A program made the translations under genes and the position numbers. From positions 5,305,501-5,369,500 of the forward strand of contig JAYKKI010000090.1 in assembly GCA_039881145.1 (NCBI GenBank): a stretch of 64,000 nt of DNA, given 5' to 3'. The notes under the pieces are model-generated. The model did not search any database. It was given only the letters and a program-made list of their open reading frames with translations, and was not told where the DNA came from. This DNA is from Druceiella hillmani (taxonomy: Eukaryota; Arthropoda; Insecta; Lepidoptera; Hepialidae). Of the stretch, positions 1 to 10,928 are shown piece by piece (the stretch's first letter is position 1; the number at the start of each line of letters is the position of its first letter).

Positions 1-322
1 AGAGACTTTACGCCAAAGGATTAGCAAAATTTTAATAGAAACATTCAAATGATAAAGTGATTAACTCGATAATTAGGAGAGTGCGATTGTGTTTACAATA
101 GGGGGGTTAATATTACGTATTTAAGGCTAATCAAATATTAAAGTGAAATAATGTTTCAATGCACATTAAATGGATAAATTTTCATTGAAACAATTTTCTG
201 TGCAATATTTTACAAAACGTTTGAATCAAGTGATATGTGATTTCCGCATAACTACAACGTGATATTAGTAATTAATTTATTATGTGTTTAATAGTCATGT
301 TTCATGTTATTTAACAAATAAA

Positions 323-523
323 TTAAATGCAATAGTAAGGTACGTGATGGGGCGGGTATAGTGAAATAACAATTTTATCAGCTGTTCGGTAAAAAGGATA
401 AAAGATAATATGTAGTGGTTGCGTACGGATAGCGTGACCTTGTGTGCATGCGTTAGCGGGTTGCCAAATCTCCGGACAAATTAAAAACAGGAAAAGGGAC
501 TTTTTTGTTTGCATGTATTTCAA
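323..523 (-). other. ORF kept in both duplicate copies, probably fortuitous
   Basis: A 66-codon open frame on the minus strand, with a related 76-codon frame at 54733-54963 in copy B. Both contain the shared run ICPEIWQPANAC. The two differ mainly by replacement changes (for example G/A, P/S, K/T, P/R), which is not the pattern of a protein under constraint. There is no signal peptide, domain or splice context that I recognise. I list it only because it is one of few frames open in both copies. It is most likely a chance ORF in a moderately GC-rich patch. Confidence 0.15.
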
Positions 524-1451
524 TGCGTCTCAATAGATATAATACTACCTAAAATTATGAAAACAATATTTTGACACCCTTATAACTAGTACCTTCAAGC
601 GATACACTCTCCACCCTCCCGCCGCCCCAAATTTTCATATAACTATTTTCGAGAGTTATCTATTGAGATATATGACAATATAGTACCATATTCTAAGTTT
701 TTACGACAACCTATTTCAAAGAAAAATGGATGAGACAAACAGAAAGAGGGACATGTAAACGGTGGATCTTAGAAGAGTCCCGTTTTACCTTTTGAGAAAA
801 ATCGTTTTTGGATTTGAAAGTCAAAAACTACTACACTATTTAAATAAACTGACAGTGCCCAATCATCACTATTTGTGTTGCCATCGTTTCGGTAAAATTT
901 TATAATTATTACTTTGATCAAAATATTTAACGAACTTATATATCCAGTATAACTTTATCTTCATAACAGTATTCGGGATCCTTTATCACATATGGAACTT
1001 TCATTAACCATTTCACTTTTCTGGCTAACAGAATGTAAATATGTAAACATTTGTATCACGAAGACAAGTTCCGGCGCTGTTTAGATCAACATCATCCAAG
1101 TCGCTTCAAGGGCGTTCAGTGCATGACAATAAATTGTTATAGCGGCTGTGGTTTACCGAAGAGCGTTGAGTAAATGAGGGTAACAGATTGTGCAATCACT
1201 GTCACGTTCGTCTCTTGGAACGTTACCCTAACTGAACCCAGTAAAACAACTCGTAAAAAAGATAGAAGCAATGTAAAATGCTTTATGTGACGGATTGTAC
1301 AGTCGGGCTGACGTTTTTACGTCAACAAAAAATATTACTCCAATGTAAATATATTTAGTTAGTTAAGATATTCCGAAAGGTGTCAAAAAACTTCTCTGGG
1401 CAACAAAATTGTTTTCATAACCTATTTTCCTATTAATTAAATAGGTGTATA

Positions 1452-1460
<9 letters not shown>

Positions 1461-1491
<31 letters not shown>
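1461..1491. repeat. (TA)n microsatellite
   Basis: Pure TA run after a 10-base A run. The homologous microsatellite in copy B is at 55993-56047, and another sits beside the third unit fragment at 48007-48060. Confidence 0.95.
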
Positions 1492-1495
<4 letters not shown>

Positions 1496-1559
1496 GCATG
1501 TAGTTTTATTTCAGAAGAAATGAATATTTTCATGGTTTAAAACCTTAGTGACGATTGTT

Positions 1560-2200
1560 GATCTAAACTACTTTCTATCGATTCCGTCTGAACTTTTTCC
1601 AATAAAGGGTAATTAAATTTCAAGTAATTACTTTGTACATAATTTTCAGCCTAAACCCTTCTGATGCATGTATATTCAAAAATACTTTCTACCAATTCTT
1701 TCTCAAGTTCTTTTGCAACAAATAATATTAAAATAATTACTTCGTACATATTTACAAATTAAACACGGGGGTTTTATTTGAAAAGGACATAAAATAGGAT
1801 ATAAAATACTTTCTTTCAATTTCCTCTAAACTTCTTTCCAATAAATAATAACCAAATTCCAAATGATTTCTTGAATTATATTTAGTTTAAACTCTTCTAA
1901 TATCTGCAAGTCAAGATAACTTTTAGCAAGGCCTTTTGAAATTTTTTCCAATAAACTGTAACTGAATTCCAATAATTGCTTCATAAATAAATTTTTTCTC
2001 GTAATCCTTATATATATAAAATATTTTCTACCAATTTCTTTTGAACTTCTTTCCGATAAATAACCACTGAATTCCAAATAATTGCAGCGTTTTAATTTTT
2101 AGTCTAAATGAACGATTTATTTAAAATGCTTTCTGGTAACTTCTTCTAAACTTATTTTTATTAAATGATACCGGAATTGCAAATAACTGTACTTGAAATT
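1560..2200. repeat. Degenerate tandem repeat, about 100-125 bp period
   Basis: About six diverged units follow each other. Each begins with a version of CTTTCTACCAATTTCTT and continues through AACTTCTTTCCAATAAAT, then AATTCCAAATAATT and a GTACATAATTTTCAG-like end. Unit starts lie near 1569, 1684, 1810, 1925, 2027 and 2129. The same array is in copy B at about 56085-56760, so it predates the duplication. The 83-codon frame at 1826-2077 is a by-product of this repeat. Confidence 0.75.
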
Positions 2201-2755
2201 GCTTTTTAGTCATTGCTTTTACGAAGTCATAATTTTTGGGTTAAATTTCCATAATTTTTGTTATTATTTTAATTTATGCCAAATCTCTTAAGTTTTGTTT
2301 TACATGCACCTCACGTTGATCAAGAACTGAATATTCTGCAAAAAGTCATACCGTCGAATATATTCTCGGCTGCTTCATAATCATACTAGGCAAAGTTCCG
2401 TTTGCAATCTAAACCTGTAAAGCTCAATCCTCCACAACCAAACTTTCGTTTTTATAATGAAGTCATACCAGAATACACCTCTTATGTCCGGACTTAATTA
2501 GTATCACAATTATTGTTGAAACCCTACGCTGTAAACCCACACGTCCCGATTTCAGTGATTTAGTGTAATTAATTATTTGGAATGGGAAGGGCGCTAATGA
2601 CACGACTATGTTAATAAAGATGTTAATGAAGACAGAAAGAAGGGAAAGAATTCAACATGGCGGTTATGTAATATTATAATAGAATCCTTAAAACATTTTT
2701 TTAGAATTCCTTATTTTTACTATATTTCACGAAGAAAAATTAGCACTGATGGAAT

Positions 2756-3007
2756 ATGATGAATAATCTATTAATTTCATTGACCTCGATTGTTGAGGAT
2801 CAACCGATCCTGGAAACAAACAGTTTTGATCAAATGTCCCTAAATACGATTCCATGTGACCACTGTTTTATCACTTTGTGTTTTATTACTTCATCTGGAT
2901 GCGAATTGAAGCTAGATGATGAGCACATAAATTCTAAAATTCAGTCTGTGTACTGCCTATATGGTGTGGCCCCTAGAAGAGAAAATATATTCATTCATCA
3001 AAATTAA
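2756..3007 (+). pseudogene. Unrecognised ORF, open in A and broken in B
   Basis: An 83-codon frame whose 3' part (KLDDEHINSKI...YGVAP...ENIFIHQN, then stop) is also readable at about 58436-58540 in copy B. Across that part one length difference is a multiple of three, which keeps the frame. Upstream, copy B has lost about 25 bases and carries a stop. I do not recognise a family. The retained 3' frame could be a relic of an exon. It could equally be chance, because replacement changes are as common as silent ones. Confidence 0.2.
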
Positions 3008-3506
3008 GCCGCAGTGTGGATATATGAAAGTGTTGATAACTTTTATATATATTAATTTTTTGCATTATTTTTTTATGGCACGTGATTCAAATTATTCCCG
3101 TATAAAATCAATTTAACAAAGCTGTTGGAATAAAGAATGGATGAGTCAATTTTGCTGACTGAAATAACTTACTGGAAGGAATAAGTGAATTTTACTTAAT
3201 AGTCGAACATACTCATAATTAGATTGGGATTAATTCGAATATCAATATAACGCTTGACTAAATGAGATAGAGACACTTTAAAATTATATCATGTACACAC
3301 ATTTACATAAAATACATAAAAACTTGTCGAGCACGAGTAAAACTAGCATACACACACAACTGACTTTTTCCAACAAAACTCGCATGTGTTGGCCGTCGTT
3401 TCACACATAAAACTCTTTTATCTGCATTAAGCATAAAACGATGCACATGTCTATTTATATACCATTTATGTATTCATGAAACCACACATAATAAATTGAC
3501 ATTTTT

Positions 3507-3538
3507 ATAAAATGTGATAATTCGTTATCACATTTTAT
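3507..3538. repeat. Perfect hairpin with TTCG loop
   Basis: Left arm 3507-3520 (ATAAAATGTGATAA), loop TTCG at 3521-3524, and a perfectly complementary right arm 3525-3538. In copy B the right arm is absent (about 59085-59105), so the hairpin was either gained in A or lost in B. Confidence 0.9.
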
Positions 3539-4179
3539 CCAAGGTAAGTTATTTTTGTTAAGGAAAATATTTTACAAAATTTTATTAAATTGTTTTATAG
3601 TATTATTGAAATTGGACGTATTAAAAAACAAGAAATAAACTAATGGATCCGAGTAAAATTTATGCAACTAGGCCGTACTACGCGGACAACACTCAGGTTC
3701 ATATAAAAGTTTAAACATTTAAAGGTACTTTAATTGTGAATATTTCTCCTTGTAAATCTTCCGAAGGCCTAAAAATATCATTAATTCGTCAACAACTGTG
3801 ACACCTAGAATCTTTGTGGTTCTCCTATAAATTTAATCAGGCTTCTAGAAAATCTATTATTTTCATAATTTTAGTTTCAATATTTTCGCAAATGGCCTAA
3901 TTTTTTTTCATTATATCTCTGACAATATGCCACTTAAACCGTAAAAATACTTTAGACATACACATAACTAGCCTTAAAAGAGATTTAAAATTAAAATTAA
4001 ATTTTATTTATCCCCTCTAATATTTCCACATAAATATTTTTGAGTGTTAACTATCGAGACAAACACGGGTTAACGTATTTAATCACTAAGAAAATTTTCA
4101 ACATTTTACGTTTAACGGTCTCTGAGAAAAACGACTACGATGAACAACATAGACAAAAGGACACTTGAGTAATTTTATA

Positions 4180-4400
4180 ATGGTGGTTTTTCACGGCCCG
4201 TGATTTAAAGGGCCGCACCTCGTGATGGTGTTGGGACACAGCAGGCGGGTCAGGCGAGGGGACACTGACGCGCTGTCGCGGATGCGTTGTCGATACCATT
4301 ATTACTACTGTGTGTCGATACCATTACGCGGCGCGGCCCGTGAAATCACGAGACTTAGGACGCCACCCTTAGTGTTCCGTTTTTTTCATCTGAGGTACGG
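4180..4400. other. GC-rich island in the duplicated unit
   Basis: A patch far richer in G and C than its surroundings, with CACGGCCCGTGATTT near 4192 and a related GGCCCGTGAAATCACGAG near 4335. The copy B counterpart (about 61968-62140) has lost part of it. The 65-codon frame at 4222-4419 is not kept in B and is not a credible gene. It may be the end of an old mobile element or a former promoter/CpG patch. Confidence 0.45.
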
Positions 4401-5401
4401 GACACCGAATTATTCCTGACAGAGTATAAGATATTTTTTTAAATTATAAACATCAACATCAAACTTTTATAATATTAATAAATTAAAAAGATTACATGTT
4501 GTGGATTTTACTATATTTTTAAGTTATAACAGCAACTTGCAAGCAGATTTTTTCTGAAAACTGCTAATCTCAAGTAATAATATCTAGATAAAACACCTCA
4601 AGTTTGAGTGTGGCAAAAGGCAATGGAAAACTAAATTAATCCGATAAGAACTAAATTCCCCGAACTAGTATTGTATATGACTTAAAGACGAGACTAACCT
4701 TTAATCCTGAGCAGTATTGTATGCGTCTCGCCAACGGCGGCTATATACCTTGCAATAGTGGCGTTGGTAAAAGGGTTAATTAATGATCCGTCTGATTCCA
4801 GCAGAATTATTGCCATATAAATCACGGATAATATTTTAACGAGTTACATCTCAAATTCTTTGTTTTCGTGTTATCTCGAATGGATTAAGTAATTTTTTTT
4901 TTAAGAAATGGTCATCGATGAAAATGTATCATAACTTTGGTTAATGTGTTTTTATTTGCACATTTTAAATTCTAAATGCTTCTCGCGTTTTGATTGCGAT
5001 CAAGTCAAACAAGTTTTTTGTGCAGTATTGTTTGTTTAATTGTATTTCATTACCTTTAAATTATTAATTATTTATTTGTATAACAACATATTGATTGTTC
5101 ACATATTGGAATTATGAGGTACCATGAGGAGATGCTGTCACGTCATCTGACGTCATTAAAAACACACCGGTTTTCCGTCTACTCTGAAAATAAAATTTAT
5201 TTATATTCCATATTTTTAAAACACCCTTTCTGAAGCCTACAATTTTTGCAAATAATTTTCGAAGGTGGTGGAAATTTTAGTCTTTTTTTTCAGGATTAAA
5301 TTCAGGATACAAATGTTTTGTTTTTATAGGAAAAATAAATTTTCATATTCGAAGCAAATACTGGTTGCTTCGGAAAATGCTAATACATGAAACTTCAATT
5401 T

Positions 5402-5590
5402 TCACAGCATTCCAGCTACATCCTCCGACCCACGCTCATAGCTTTTTCCCTTAAAAGGTCGTCCTTCATATTTCCTGTATACAATGTAACTTCCCCCTTC
5501 GCTTGACTCGTCATAAAACATGTTATTCATTTCCTGATCAACCGTAAACAGGTACGCACTAGCTTTATATGGGAATTGATTCGCTTTCCA
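5402..5590 (-). pseudogene. Decayed counterpart of the candidate exon in copy B
   Basis: The minus-strand frame reads WKANQFPYK...DQEMNN..YDESSEGGSYI..., the same as in copy B at 63183-63333. Here a TGA replaces an arginine codon near 5404, and the GT of the putative splice donor is AT. About a dozen replacement and half a dozen silent differences separate the two copies by eye. No family is recognised. Confidence 0.3.
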
Positions 5591-6113
5591 CCTTTATAAA
5601 ATACTTCAAGCGCATTAGTGTTTTTGTCTTTTACCTTTTGGAGAAACTTTTTCTACTTTTAGACAAAGTTTATACAACTTTATGTAAGGTTCTTTTAAAC
5701 GGACAGAAAATTTGTATCAATTTTTTGAATCGTGTTTCAACTGCTCCATTGGCTATAATGAAAAGATTTATCTTATTTCTTATTTGTGTTTCTCCTATTC
5801 CTGATCAAAATAGATTACCAATAAAATCGCTATGGGCGTAACTAAGATTTCTACTCAGCACGTTAATATTAATTTTCGTCAATTTTGAAAAATAATTAAA
5901 GACAAAAGTCCTAGGATTTTTATTATTAATAATAGATTATTATTCATATCTTTTAACGAAAATTATCATATTAAACGTTGATATATTGAAAATATACGCC
6001 AAAAAAGGAGCTGAAACAGTTTTGGAAATTGCAAATATATTATTTTAAATTGTTGTCTGTTGTTGCTAATGATGTTTCAGGAGAATATTTTAGTTACATG
6101 AAGAAAGTATTAC

Positions 6114-6122
<9 letters not shown>

Positions 6123-6155
<33 letters not shown>
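6123..6155. repeat. (TA)n microsatellite
   Basis: Pure TA run. It is absent at the equivalent place in copy B (about 63900), so it expanded after, or was lost since, the duplication. Confidence 0.9.
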
Positions 6156-6156
<1 letters not shown>

Positions 6157-6243
6157 GTCAAGTACCTGAAATTTTCAAGACCTTTTACTTTTTTCATTTG
6201 TTTAGCCTTAATTTGTTAAGTAATTCTTCCATTGTATTGTGTG

Positions 6244-7206
6244 GATGTTGCTCTTTGTGTGAATATTAAAAGATTTAAAGTTTTTCGAAACATAATACTT
6301 CTCATGAAAGATGAACGATTGATTGGTTTAGAAGTCTTGACTAACAAAATCGTTAATAAAAACCAAAAGTTCCATAAGTTTTACAAAAGTGTAGTCTTCC
6401 CCCTGCATTTCTCCCCAGTTTAACAAGTGATTTTATATGGAAAATTATGAAAATTTAAAAATATAGATTCAAGTAACTATATATTTCAATACCTACAGTT
6501 GACTCATCTATAATTCGACATATATCGGATTGATGCTCACCCGAATTTAAGATTTATTGGATTGTTGTAAATCGAATGTAACATAAATTAATACCTTGAG
6601 TTTTTAATAAACCAACTTACAAAATCTAATTAACTAAGGTACAATATTATTCAAAGTTCACAGATAATGATTTGAAAGGTTGTACTATGAAAAAACGGAC
6701 ATCAAATATCAAATTGATAAAGCAATCGTTCTTTTCGTCTCTTTTTTACGCAATCGTAAAATTTATTCGTTTGTTATTTATTTCATATAAATTTGTGTTA
6801 GCAACTTCAATATTTATATAATAATGTTTTGCTTTAAAATGAGCACCAGCGAAAATTATTTTTGTTTAATATGTCGTTATGTATGTTAAGGTACATCCTT
6901 TCATTTAATAACCGATACCAGTAACTTTCCATCGATGTTAAACGGCGTTTGTACCGATTTACGTAATTTTACACATTCTCAGAAATAAAATTGTAGCAGG
7001 ATATTTAAAGAAATAGTTGATGATATTTTAATGTTAAATGTAGATGTTGATGATGATCACCTTGAATGTATATTGGTTAACAATTTAACACCATTTGCAT
7101 TAATATGTGTGCCATTCAGTTCTGTGTTCGAACTTTTAGTCACTAGTTTTAGTTTTAAACTTTTGGTAAAGTTAAATGAAAATATACTTCATATAATATA
7201 GTTCAA
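6244..7206. other. AT-rich non-coding stretch
   Basis: No credible gene, RNA or strong repeat seen. It contains short chance frames only. Confidence 0.6.
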
Positions 7207-7249
<43 letters not shown>

Positions 7250-7268
7250 CATATATACATATACACAC

Positions 7269-7349
<81 letters not shown>
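7207..7349. repeat. Long compound (TA)n/(CATA)n microsatellite
   Basis: About 140 bp of TA runs interrupted by TACATACA and ACACACA steps. It explains the Tyr/Ile-rich 76-codon frame at 7172-7402, which is not a gene. Confidence 0.95.
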
Positions 7350-7350
<1 letters not shown>

Positions 7351-8039
7351 AATTAAATGTATATACCTCATCAATATTTACATCAGTCTCCCCATTGCAC
7401 ATAGATTTTAATTTGTACAGTATTCAAATAAAATACAGATCGGTGAAATGTCAGACTATAGAAACTCGGCTGCGTTTAAAACGACATACAAACAAAACTA
7501 GAAATTTGTTTACTAATACAATTGCTAATTAATATTTGTGGCGCTAGTTTAATGAACAGATTCATTGCAAGTGAGCCCGAGTTATTCCGCATTACACAAC
7601 CCTCTATTTACACAATATTTCCGTTCAGATGATATCTTTCTCTCAACCCTCAAGACAACGATATATATGCGTGAAAAGAAAATGACTACAGAAAACACTA
7701 TTTTTTACGGTCTTTACCCATTATGTTAATCGAACCCTTCTTTGACAGTTTTTTCCTAAATCACCCTAATTTATTGAAATTATTTTAAATTACTGGCCTC
7801 ATATTAACTTTTTGCTATTGAATAATATGAGGCATGACGTTGCCAAAATAAAACATGAAAATTTATGAAGTAGTCTATTAAGAAAGAGAACAGCTAAAGT
7901 CTCTAATAAATTTAGTTTTTCGCCGAAAAATTCATGTTTTAAAACTGTAAAAATCAATATTGTAACATCGATCGTTTGATATTCATATATATAAAATTAT
8001 ATATTCGGTACAACGAAAATTGCACTTTATTAATAGGAA
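7350..8039. other. Non-coding AT-rich stretch
   Basis: Nothing recognised beyond short ORFs and A/T runs. Confidence 0.55.
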
Positions 8040-8270
8040 TATAATAATTTTGACAGTTGGCTTCGTATGTATGTCCATTTTTAGAGCTACAGCGGCTGGA
8101 TCGATTTTAATAACTGAAGAATCTTTCTGTTGGTCTTAACGTCGCGAGAAACATTTTATTTCAAAACAATTGGGATCAATAAATCATCTTCCAAATAAAT
8201 ATCCTGTAAAATGCATCTCGAAAAATTTGAAAGATTTAATATAATAACTAAGATAATAATTAAACTTTAT
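8040..8270 (+). repeat. Decayed dispersed-repeat fragment
   Basis: GGCTTCGTATGTATGTCCATTTTTAG... followed by GGATCGATTTTAATAACTGAAGAATCTTTCTGTTGG resembles the common arthropod dispersed-repeat body (a GTATGTCTGT-like string, then a GATTTGAAAAATTCTTT.TGTTGG-like string). The match is from memory of the pattern and is weak. The TE class is not assigned. Confidence 0.35.
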
Positions 8271-8654
8271 AACGCGTGCAATAAACTAATACAATTGTAA
8301 TATAAAGAAAATCATGAAACATGCAATTATTATTATGATAATATTTTTCTCTCATGAAAAATTAAATATTTTATTATTATTTTTTTCATATTTTTAATTT
8401 ATAACAGACTCTGTTAATCGGATTGTTTTGTTCTTTTAAGTAGTAAATTTTTATTGACACGCGATTTTAACTACTTGGTATTATTAGCGTCATTGTCAAT
8501 GCCTCGTTATTCTCATTGTATAATATTAATTGACAAAAGTTTTCGTAATTACCTAAAAAAATAATAAGGTTATCAACGTATCAAATTAATAATATGCTGA
8601 AAGTGACAAAAAGGTGAAAGCTACTATCATCCATCTCTTGACAGTGCGAAGTTC

Positions 8655-10410
8655 GTATTTTTTCGAACTATCAATCCTGCGAATTTCGAACTATCAAACA
8701 AAGTAACCAACGAGTAGCACAATCGACAGCTACCTGTATTTTTCCACTACGTTCATGAGGTTTATATACTCTCTTCGGTCAAACAGTATTGGTTTTTGGC
8801 TAGATTCTTTATACTTTTTGACATAAACTAAAAATGTTTGACATGAACTAAAAATAATAAGTTCCACTTATACATGAAATGAAATAATGTAGTTGCAATA
8901 ATAGTCTTATTTTCTCCAACGTTTTGTAGTACATAGGTTTTAATTTTTAAAGGGAATATTTTGATATCTGAATCCGGAATATAATCACTTTATACATGCT
9001 AACAAGTATTATAAGTAAAAGGTATGTGAAGCCAAATGGGAACTCGCTAAAATTTTACATGCATTTAAAAGCACACATGTATTAATCCTGTGTATTTTCT
9101 TCCTCCCCAAGCGTCCAATTCGGGTAACTTTTTTATTAAAGTTTTGTTTGTAACAAAGTTTTCTTAATTGGAACAATATTTTTTACAATTTCTAATACAT
9201 TTTTTTTCATTCTATTGCTACGTTTGACTGAGCGTGACTTTCCTTTAAGGAATATGCTTGCCTTGTTCACTTGTACATAAAATTTGCAAGAAATAAATAA
9301 AATGTTCTTTCTTGTTTCTAATTGAAAAATCAGAACACATAAACAGAATATAATGTGATAAATATTCTCAGTGGTATAGATTTTTACTAAAAGTTGTTTG
9401 TACAAACAGTTAATTGTTTCACATTAGGAGTAACTAAAAGTCTTTTCAAATGGCGTTAAATGAAATGCCTTTTTTCATTCGCACTTGTAATACATTTTGC
9501 TGTTTTGCTACACTTTGTATAATAATGCACATTAGTATATTTCATCAAAGAGATAATAAAAATATTTCGTCAGTTTTTGTCTAAACTGCATAAATACAAG
9601 TACTTTTTACATCTATAGAATCATAAATACAATTTAAACCTATTCTGGGTCCTAGCTGACGAGAAATCTGTCATGTGCAATAATATTGTAACCTCCATTA
9701 ATTTATATTGCAAATTTTCCAAGAACAAATGCTGTTTCCAACGGAGTGAGTATTTCTATCACTTTCCTTGCCTAGTACAATAAATTTGCACAATTTAAAA
9801 ATGCGATACTATTAAAAAAACGAATACGTCAATCAAGTTATATATTTGCAGGTTTACGCTAAAATTTTGCAGTTATTTTACTCAGTTGTTAGTAATTTGA
9901 ATGTAACAATGAAACGTAAAATCCAATATTTTTAGAAGGAAAACTTTTTTGCTACTACATTACGTGAAAACTTTCAGAACTTTTCCAAAATAATAAGAAA
10001 AACAGCTAATACTGAAGCAAGAAATAAAATTGCATACATTAAATCTCCCACAAAATAAATATATTGTGAAATGAACTCATATTTACATCCCAATATAAAA
10101 TAAATACATTTCCGCGAAACACGTATTGTCACTGAGAGCAATAATACTTGTTTTAATTTTGAATTCCCGGAGGCGGAACTTCTATGTGAACTCTAAGCTT
10201 TATTATTTTACTTAAAATAAAGAACTATTCAACTCTCATTAAATTCAGAATTTTCCCGTAGCTAGATTTGAGTATTTCTTGGAGAAACATAAGTTTTCCG
10301 AAGTTTCACAAAGCTTTCGTAAGCGCTTGAATGAGTTTATCAATACACTTTATATTTTTCGAATTTACTGTCGAAAGTTGAAACAGCAGCAACCATTATA
10401 TTAATTATTC
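8655..10410 (+). repeat. Giant inverted repeat, left arm (1756 bp)
   Basis: Reverse complement of 10929-12685 almost base for base. Outer ends: GTATTTTTTCGAACTATCAA at 8655, paired with the end of the right arm at 12685. Inner ends: ...TATTAATTATTC at 10410, paired with GAATAATTAATA at 10929. Arm lengths differ by one base, and sampled stretches show only occasional substitutions. The 89-codon minus-strand frame at 9136-9405 is interrupted by a stop in the other arm, so the arms are not kept as coding sequence. No transposase or reverse transcriptase is visible inside. Confidence 0.95.
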
Positions 10411-10699
10411 CCATATAATACTGAAGATGTTGTACTGAAGATGTTGATTAACCATATAATACTGAAGATGTTGTAATACAACGGAATCTAGGCCGTGGTA
10501 AAGAACTTAAAGAAAGTAGAAATAATACTACATCACGTAGTTTCATTTAATTGGGAAAATCTTTTTAATCAATCAATGTATTTAAAATTCAGATTGCAGT
10601 TGTATTAACATCAAAAAGTTGTAAAGATTCGTAAAATGATAAATCGACAGAAGTAGAAACTGTTTTCACATTGAATTGAGTGGATATATATTAAAAATG
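10411..10699 (+). mobile_element. Penelope-like terminal repeat with hammerhead-like motif
   Basis: Starts exactly at the inner end of the left palindrome arm. CCATATAATACTGAAGATG is repeated at 10411 and 10452 (41-bp step). The second copy runs into TTGTAATACAACGGAATCTAGGCC, a degenerate form of the hammerhead-like motif described in the findings. The segment continues to 10699, and its reverse complement is 12686-12923. Related copies occur at 12951-13066 and 30960-31135. Assignment to Penelope-like elements rests on the motif and the inverted arrangement. No reverse transcriptase is present. Confidence 0.55.
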
Positions 10700-10928
10700 A
10701 GTTAACAAAATTTATCTTAGAAAAGGAGTTACTTAACATAAAAGTTTCTAAGGATAATTGAAAGAAAAAAATAAATTTCCTCGAATATATGTAAAAACGC
10801 AGGTATATACTCATACATTTTGTAATGGTCGTTTCATATATTTTTAAAAATTACAAGAAAAATTAAATTGCGTATTTCCTTGTAGTGAATTCTTGACATT
10901 ACAATAAACAGATTGCGATTTTCAAATT
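10700..10928. other. Unique part of the palindrome spacer
   Basis: 229 bp of AT-rich sequence between the nested repeat and the right arm. It is the only part of the structure without a second copy in the window. No feature recognised. Confidence 0.7.

Larger units (their letters stand above)
1..6243. repeat. Segmental duplication, copy A
   Basis: This block matches 54455-64000 in the same orientation, base by base at both ends: AGAGACTTTACGCC at 1 and 54455, and CTTCCATT...ATTGTGTG ending at 6243 and 64000. Match is high throughout (roughly nine bases in ten by eye), broken by indels. Because position 1 and position 64000 are window edges, the true ends of the unit are unknown. Relative to copy B, copy A lacks a 2.2-kb transposon and a 1.1-kb segment, and it has about 90 bp at 2535-2625 that B lacks. 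ORFs inside it are mostly not kept in copy B, so the unit looks non-coding or long dead. Confidence 0.95.

Noticed and set aside
4222..4419. Arg-rich 65-codon ORF in the GC-rich island
   Set aside because: Destroyed by deletions in copy B, and composition follows local GC content.
5569..5841. 90-codon plus-strand ORF in copy A
   Set aside because: Copy B has deletions and stops in the same stretch (63310-63560), so it is not a maintained gene.
7172..7402. Tyr/Ile-rich 76-codon minus-strand ORF
   Set aside because: It is a translation of the (TA)n microsatellite. The same applies to the frames at 50178-50508, 52651-52879 and 52760-52963.
9136..9405. 89-codon Lys-rich ORF in the left arm
   Set aside because: The right arm carries a stop in the equivalent frame.
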